Assembly: GCF_026162425.1 (NCBI RefSeq)
Contig: NZ_JAOBQJ010000001.1
Coordinates: forward strand, 1-64,000
DNA: 64,000 nt
Source of the DNA: Flexivirga meconopsidis
Lineage (GTDB): Bacteria; Actinomycetota; Actinomycetes; Actinomycetales; Dermatophilaceae
Direction of reading: 5' to 3'
A program made the translations under genes and the position numbers. The first letter of the stretch is position 1. Every line of letters starts with the position of its first letter. Shown here piece by piece: positions 59,967 to 64,000 of the stretch. Below the pieces are notes generated by a model. That model was not told the origin of the DNA. It did not search any database and saw only the letters and a list, made by a program, of their open reading frames with translations.

Positions 59967-59972
59967 GTGGCG

Positions 59973-60551
59973 GTGCCCGATCTGAGTCTCAAGGAGCGCA
60001 AGCGCATCGCGATCCGACGCGACCTGACCGCGGTCGCGCTCGAGCTCTTCCTGCGCGACGGCTACGAGAACACCACCGTCGACCAGATCGCCGCAGGCGC
60101 GGGCATGTCGCGCCGCACGTTCTTTCGCTACTACAACGCCAAGGACGACGTGATCGTCGGCAAGTGGGATCTCATCGGGCTCGACATGATCACCGCGCTC
60201 GAAGAACGCCCGCAGGACGAGCCGATCTGGGACTCACTCCGGGGGATGTACGACGTGGTGATCCAGCACTACGCCGACCCGCAGCGGCGTGAACAGTCGC
60301 TCGCCGTGGACTCGATCGTCGCCGCGACTCCGGCACTGCGCCACTCCTACCTGGCCCGACGGGACCTCTTCGAAGGCATCGTGACCGACCTGCTCGTCAA
60401 GGAGCGGGGCGGAGACTGGCTCGTCGTGCGCGCGGTGGTCGGCGCGGTCACCGCGTGCGTCGAGGCCGCGCGAGACGAGACGCTGCAGACCAAGCCCGCG
60501 ATGCTCGGCCCGGCGATCGACCGCGCGCTGGCCGCGGTCCGCGACGCCTGA
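59973..60551 (+). CDS. TetR family transcriptional regulator
   Basis: This 192-residue repressor has an N-terminal helix-turn-helix: LTAVALELFLRDGYENTTVD, then QIAAGAGMSRRTFFRYYNAKDD, which is the classic TetR DNA-binding segment. The remaining helices form the ligand and dimer domain. The -10 box CATAAT six bases before GTG 59973 favours this start over GTG 59967. It probably controls itself and the divergent hydrolase. The ligand is unknown. Confidence 0.9.
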   Translation: MPDLSLKERKRIAIRRDLTAVALELFLRDGYENTTVDQIAAGAGMSRRTFFRYYNAKDDVIVGKWDLIGLDMITALEERPQDEPIWDSLRGMYDVVIQHYADPQRREQSLAVDSIVAATPALRHSYLARRDLFEGIVTDLLVKERGGDWLVVRAVVGAVTACVEAARDETLQTKPAMLGPAIDRALAAVRDA

Positions 60552-60606
60552 GGCCGAGGCACGACACCGCAGCAGTAATCCTCGACCTGGTGTCGGTGCG
60601 CCTCCC

Positions 60607-60612
60607 TACCCT
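60607..60612 (+). promoter_or_regulatory. -10 box (TACCCT) of the helicase gene, leaderless
   Basis: TACCCT is followed by seven bases and ATG 60620. The same hexamer precedes the GT2 gene at 31274. Confidence 0.4.
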
Positions 60613-60619
60613 CGAACGC

Positions 60620-62632
60620 ATGTCTGACAATGACTGGTCCGCCGGCCTCGACGAGCAGCAACGGGTCGCCGTGGAGCACAACAGCTCGCCGCTGGTCGTC
60701 GCGGCCGGCGCGGGCACCGGCAAGACCCGCACACTGACCGCGCGGGTCGCCCGGTTGCTGGACGCGGGCGTGCCGCCCGAGCGGGTGCTCCTGCTGACCT
60801 TCACCCGCCGGGCGGCTGCGGCGATGACGACACGGGCGGCCGCCGCGTGCGTACGACCCGAGGCCGCCGGACGCATCTGGGGCGGCACCTTTCACGCCGT
60901 CGGTCACCGATTGGTGGCCGAGCACGCACCACACCTCGGCCTGGCCGACGTGACCGTGCTCGACCCGGGCGACGTCACTGACCTGCTCGACCTGATCCGG
61001 GAGGAGCACGGCCTTGCCGGGACCGGGCAACGGCTGCCGACCTCGCAATCGATCGCCGACATCTATTCGCGGGCGGTCAACACCGCCACACCGGCCCGGC
61101 AGCTGATGGCCGAGCAGTTCCCGTGGTGCCTGCCGCACGCCGACGCCATCACCGGCCTGCTGCGCGACTACGGCGCCCGCAAGCGTGCTCGCGGCCTACT
61201 GGACTTCGACGACCTGCTGCTCTATTGGCGTGCGCTGCTTGACGATTCGCGCGTCGGCCCGCGCCTTCGCGCGCGCTGGGACTGGGTGCTGGTCGATGAG
61301 TACCAGGACGTCAACCAGGTGCAGGTGGACATCGTCCGCGGGCTGCGGCCGGACGGTGACGGACTGACCGTGGTCGGCGATGACGCGCAGGCCGTCTACG
61401 GCTTCCGCGGCGCGAGCCCGGAGCACCTGCTCGCACTGCTGGACGAGCTGCCCGATGCGTCGCTGGTGCGGCTGGAGCGCAACTTCCGCTCCACCCAGCC
61501 GGTGCTCGACCTGGCCAATGCCGCCCGGCCGGGCCGGTTGCGGCTGCGGCTGACCGCCGACCGCGGCGCGATCGGTGAGCGGCCTCGCGTCATACGGTGC
61601 CGGGACGCCGACGACGAAGCACGCCAGGTTGCCGACGCCGTGCTCGCCGCCCACCAGGACGGGTTGGGTCTGCGCGAGCAGGCGGTGCTGATGCGCACCG
61701 GCACCCACTCCCACCAACTGGAGATCGAGTTGAAGGTCCGCTCGATCCCGTTCGTCAAGTACGGCGGCATCGGCTATCTCGAAACCGCCCACGTGCGAGA
61801 CCTACTCGCCGCCTTTCGGCTCGCGCTCAACCCCGCCGACGAGGTCTCGTGGTATCGCCTGCTGACCAGGCACCGAGCGATCGGCAAGGCCGGCGCACGC
61901 ACCCTGGCGGGCATCCTGTCCGGCACCGATGAGGGTAGGTATGACCAAGCGCTGCGCGCCGCCTCCGACAAGGCCCGCCCGGGGTTGTCCAAGACGCTGC
62001 AGCAGTTGCGGACCGCGCAGTCTGCCGACGAGTCGGCGGCGGTGGTCGAGGCGTGTCACGCAGCGGTGCTGCCGTTGCTGCGGGTGCACTACGCCGACTG
62101 GTCCCGGCGGTCCGCCGACATCGAGCGACTGGTCGAATCTGCTGCGGGCGGCAGCGATTTGCGCGCCTTCATCGCCGACGCGACGATCGACCCGGCCAAC
62201 GTCGCAAGCGACTGGGCGAAGCAGCCACACCTCGACGAGGACTACCTGACCCTGTCGACGATCCACTCCGCAAAGGGGCTCGAGTGGACGACGGTGCATC
62301 TGATCCGGGCGTCCGACGGCGCCATCCCGTCGGATATGGCGCTCACCTCCGACGCGGGCCTCGCCGAGGAGGAGCGACTGTTCTACGTCGCGGTCACCCG
62401 CGCCCGCGACGACCTGCGCGTCTACTCGCCGAGCCGGCTGCCCACCCATCCGACGAGCTTCCACGCCCGGCACGTGCTGGCGAGACCCAGCCGCTTCCTG
62501 ACCCCGGAGGTGCTGGCGGCCGCCGACCGGGTCGACGTGACGCGCCCCGCGTCGCCGGTCGACATCGACTGTGCCGCCGGCAGCTCCCCCACCCCGGTCA
62601 CCGTGCCGTCGATGGACGAGCTGTTCGGCTGA
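60620..62632 (+). CDS. UvrD/Rep-family ATP-dependent DNA helicase
   Basis: This 670-residue superfamily 1A helicase has Walker A AAGAGTGKTRTLTARV near residue 30, TFTRRAAAAM (motif Ia), VLVDEYQDVNQVQVDIV (motif II), VVGDDAQAVYGFRGASPE (motif III), LERNFRST, LSTIHSAKGLEWTTVHLI (motif V) and FYVAVTRARDDLRVY (motif VI). It unwinds DNA 3'-5'. It ends soon after motif VI with no RecB-type nuclease domain, so it is more like UvrD2/PcrA relatives than AddA. The start follows a -10 box at leaderless spacing. It is one of several DNA repair genes in the window. Confidence 0.9.
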   Translation: MSDNDWSAGLDEQQRVAVEHNSSPLVVAAGAGTGKTRTLTARVARLLDAGVPPERVLLLTFTRRAAAAMTTRAAAACVRPEAAGRIWGGTFHAVGHRLVAEHAPHLGLADVTVLDPGDVTDLLDLIREEHGLAGTGQRLPTSQSIADIYSRAVNTATPARQLMAEQFPWCLPHADAITGLLRDYGARKRARGLLDFDDLLLYWRALLDDSRVGPRLRARWDWVLVDEYQDVNQVQVDIVRGLRPDGDGLTVVGDDAQAVYGFRGASPEHLLALLDELPDASLVRLERNFRSTQPVLDLANAARPGRLRLRLTADRGAIGERPRVIRCRDADDEARQVADAVLAAHQDGLGLREQAVLMRTGTHSHQLEIELKVRSIPFVKYGGIGYLETAHVRDLLAAFRLALNPADEVSWYRLLTRHRAIGKAGARTLAGILSGTDEGRYDQALRAASDKARPGLSKTLQQLRTAQSADESAAVVEACHAAVLPLLRVHYADWSRRSADIERLVESAAGGSDLRAFIADATIDPANVASDWAKQPHLDEDYLTLSTIHSAKGLEWTTVHLIRASDGAIPSDMALTSDAGLAEEERLFYVAVTRARDDLRVYSPSRLPTHPTSFHARHVLARPSRFLTPEVLAAADRVDVTRPASPVDIDCAAGSSPTPVTVPSMDELFG

Positions 62633-62668
62633 CCGGCGCGACCCGGGCCAGGTCCGACGCCCACGCCC

Positions 62669-62784
62669 GCAACTCACCGAGGCGCGCAACTCACCGAGGC
62701 GCACAACTCACCGAAAAGGTGGCTGACGCGCCGAGAACACGCCCGACTGCGGCGCGTCGCACACCTATTCGGTGAGTTTTGTGC
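62669..62784. repeat. three direct CAACTCACCGA units and one inverted copy
   Basis: Units start near 62670, 62687 and 62704, about 17 bases apart, and an inverted copy, TTCGGTGAGTTTTGTG, is at 62768-62783. The third unit and the inverted copy can form a hairpin around about 50 bases. This lies in a 343-base spacer without genes. Confidence 0.6.
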
Positions 62785-62975
62785 CGCCACGAGGCGTGCG
62801 GTGGACCGCCATGTCGCGCTGACCCGTGCCACGCCGCGACTGGTGATCCTGCACAAGGGAGCTAGCTCCACCTCAACGCCGCCGGAAGCCACGACCTGAG
62901 CCCACTGTGCCGGACACAGCTGGCTCATAGCCTCAATCACGTTGCACATCAACACGATTGAGCGGAGTCACCCTC

Positions 62976-63644
62976 ATGGCAACCCACCGGAATGTCGGCA
63001 TGTTCGGCCTGATCGCGAGTGCGTTGATCGTGCTCCAGGTCCCCCTCTATTTCCTGTATGACGGCGCCCCGCCCGATGCCAACATCCTCACGCGGAGCCT
63101 GATCGGCGTCGTCGGGTGCACGTTCTACATCGTCTTCTTCACCGGCCTGCGCAGCTGGATCGTGCAGCACCAGCCGGCGCTCGACTGGCCGGCTGGGGTC
63201 ATGCAATTGGCCGGACTGGCTTGGGCCGTGGTGGTTTTCGTGCCGCAGTCCATGGAGGTCGGCGCGGCCATCACGACGAGTCGCGATATCGACACCACGA
63301 CGGAGGGACCGTATGCGCCGGCCCAATATCTGCTGCAGGGCGGAGTGTCCCGGCTACTGATGGCCGCGTTCCTGCTGGCCTTCGCGGTCGTGATCTCGCG
63401 GTCGGACCTGCTGCCGCGGTGGGTCGGACGGTCGGCCGTCGTCCTTGCCATCGCCAATCTCGCGTTCCTGCCGGCGGTCTACTTCGGCGACGACGCCGCC
63501 AACTTCTACAGCGCGCAGGGTTGGGGCACCACAGCGACCATGGGCCTGGTGTGGAGCCTCTGGACCCTGGTGGTCAGCATCGCGATGGTGCGCGGGCGGG
63601 CCGCGGTCAGGCCAGGAAGTCGATCCGTGCTTGCCGGTCGTTGA
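62976..63644 (+). CDS. multi-pass membrane protein (DUF4386-like)
   Basis: This 222-residue protein has about six hydrophobic segments, including GLIASALIVLQVPLYFLYDG, GVVGCTFYIVFFTGLR, GVMQLAGLAWAVVVFVPQS and SRLLMAAFLLAFAVVISRSD. The layout resembles DUF4386-type proteins, of unknown function. ATG 62976 has GGAG upstream. It is probably monocistronic, and its last 38 bases overlap a gene on the other strand. Confidence 0.7.
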   Translation: MATHRNVGMFGLIASALIVLQVPLYFLYDGAPPDANILTRSLIGVVGCTFYIVFFTGLRSWIVQHQPALDWPAGVMQLAGLAWAVVVFVPQSMEVGAAITTSRDIDTTTEGPYAPAQYLLQGGVSRLLMAAFLLAFAVVISRSDLLPRWVGRSAVVLAIANLAFLPAVYFGDDAANFYSAQGWGTTATMGLVWSLWTLVVSIAMVRGRAAVRPGSRSVLAGR

Positions 63645-64000
63645 TGGTGAACGTGTCGCCGGCCCGCTTGCCGTCGATCTCGGCATACACCGGCGAGTCC
63701 TGCGAAATGCCTTCGTAGCTCACGCCGTTCGCGTCGAAGGAGTCGGTGACGACACCGACCACGTAGCGGTCGCCGCCGAAACCGACGATGGCACCGGGCC
63801 GCACGACGTCGGTCGCCGACATGTCCAGACCTTCGGCGGTCGAGACGTCCGAGCGCTCGGTGTCGGTTACCTGCTCGAACAACGCGTTCTTGTCGCCCGC
63901 CTCGTCCAGTTGCGCGGTGTCATCCACCGAGTGCGAGTCGTCCGGGTCGACCTGAGCAGTGCGCTGCTCGGTGGACGCCGCGGTTTGCGAGGCATCGAGC
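63607..64000 (-). CDS. partial protein with a GreA/GreB-like C-terminal domain
   Basis: The reading frame is open to the window's end, so the start lies beyond it. The visible 130 or so residues contain an acidic, low-complexity part (DDTAQLDEAGDKNALFEQVT) and then VVRPGAIVGFGGDRYVVGV and GISQDSPVYAEIDGKRAGDT, which resembles the C-terminal FKBP-like domain of transcript-cleavage factors (GISxxSPxxxALxGKxxGD). The coiled-coil half of Gre factors is not visible, so the call rests on this one segment. It is convergent with the DUF4386-like gene. Confidence 0.55.
   Translation of the reverse strand, partial: LDASQTAASTEQRTAQVDPDDSHSVDDTAQLDEAGDKNALFEQVTDTERSDVSTAEGLDMSATDVVRPGAIVGFGGDRYVVGVVTDSFDANGVSYEGISQDSPVYAEIDGKRAGDTFTINDRQARIDFLA

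Noticed and set aside
62669-62784. CRISPR array
   Set aside because: Units are only about 12-15 bases with gaps of a few bases, there is no spacer diversity and no cas gene in the window.

Overview
The window is high-GC DNA with dense, often overlapping genes, frequent GTG starts, start codons 6-8 bases after a TANNNT -10 box, mycobacterial/actinobacterial family members (DUF222-HNH, DUF3068, MT0933-like antitoxin, F420-type PPOX fold, DUF4190) and a PTS-type dihydroxyacetone kinase. This points to an actinobacterium, probably order Micrococcales (Dermacoccaceae or Intrasporangiaceae-like); the family is inference. I saw no rRNA, tRNA, CRISPR array, insertion sequence or phage, so it reads as ordinary chromosome with an accessory sugar region.

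Layout. 1-2.7 kb: end of an HNH gene, a frameshifted helix-hairpin-helix gene, a dienelactone hydrolase and a secreted protein. 2.8-8 kb: a leftward run of Baeyer-Villiger monooxygenase, GT4 glycosyltransferase, methyltransferase, alpha/alpha-toroid protein and a second methyltransferase, each coupled to the next. 8-14 kb: acyl-CoA ligase, geranylgeranyl-reductase-type flavoprotein, DUF4190 protein and dhaKLM. 14-31 kb: mixed metabolism and transport, including an ArsR-like regulator with a divergent exporter, a glucose-6-phosphate-dehydrogenase paralogue with changed active-site residues, cysteine dioxygenase plus rhodanese, OsmC, Nudix, phosphofructokinase, MFS carriers, a secreted GH16 enzyme, an orphan LuxR-type response regulator and an OmpA-like lipoprotein.

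31-46 kb is a surface-polysaccharide locus: four GT2 enzymes, a GT14-like enzyme, a flippase, a large membrane protein of polymerase/transferase type, then a sugar-nucleotide operon (C-methyltransferase, cytidylyltransferase-like enzyme, PIG-L deacetylase, epimerase/dehydratase, RmlC-like epimerase and a second C-methyltransferase-like protein whose catalytic motif is altered). Together they plausibly make, modify, assemble and export a glycan with an unusual, possibly C-methylated sugar.

47-48.5 kb holds the most striking element: a 13-residue leader peptide with three consecutive Thr codons, mutually exclusive hairpins and a U-tract terminator in front of a short threonyl-tRNA synthetase that lacks the TGS and editing domains, i.e. 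a ribosome-mediated threonine attenuator. 48.5-57 kb is an overlapping recC-recB-recD operon. 57-64 kb has an MT0933-like antitoxin, a DUF3068 protein, an alpha/beta hydrolase/TetR divergent pair with a palindromic operator, a UvrD-family helicase, a small membrane protein and the C-terminal part of a protein resembling the GreA/GreB C-terminal domain.

Two window-wide patterns stand out. The word GTATGRC/GYCATAC is far more common than base composition predicts. Long perfect or near-perfect palindromes occupy many gene junctions, including two direct copies of one 61-base element. All functional assignments are from reading motifs; no database search was run.
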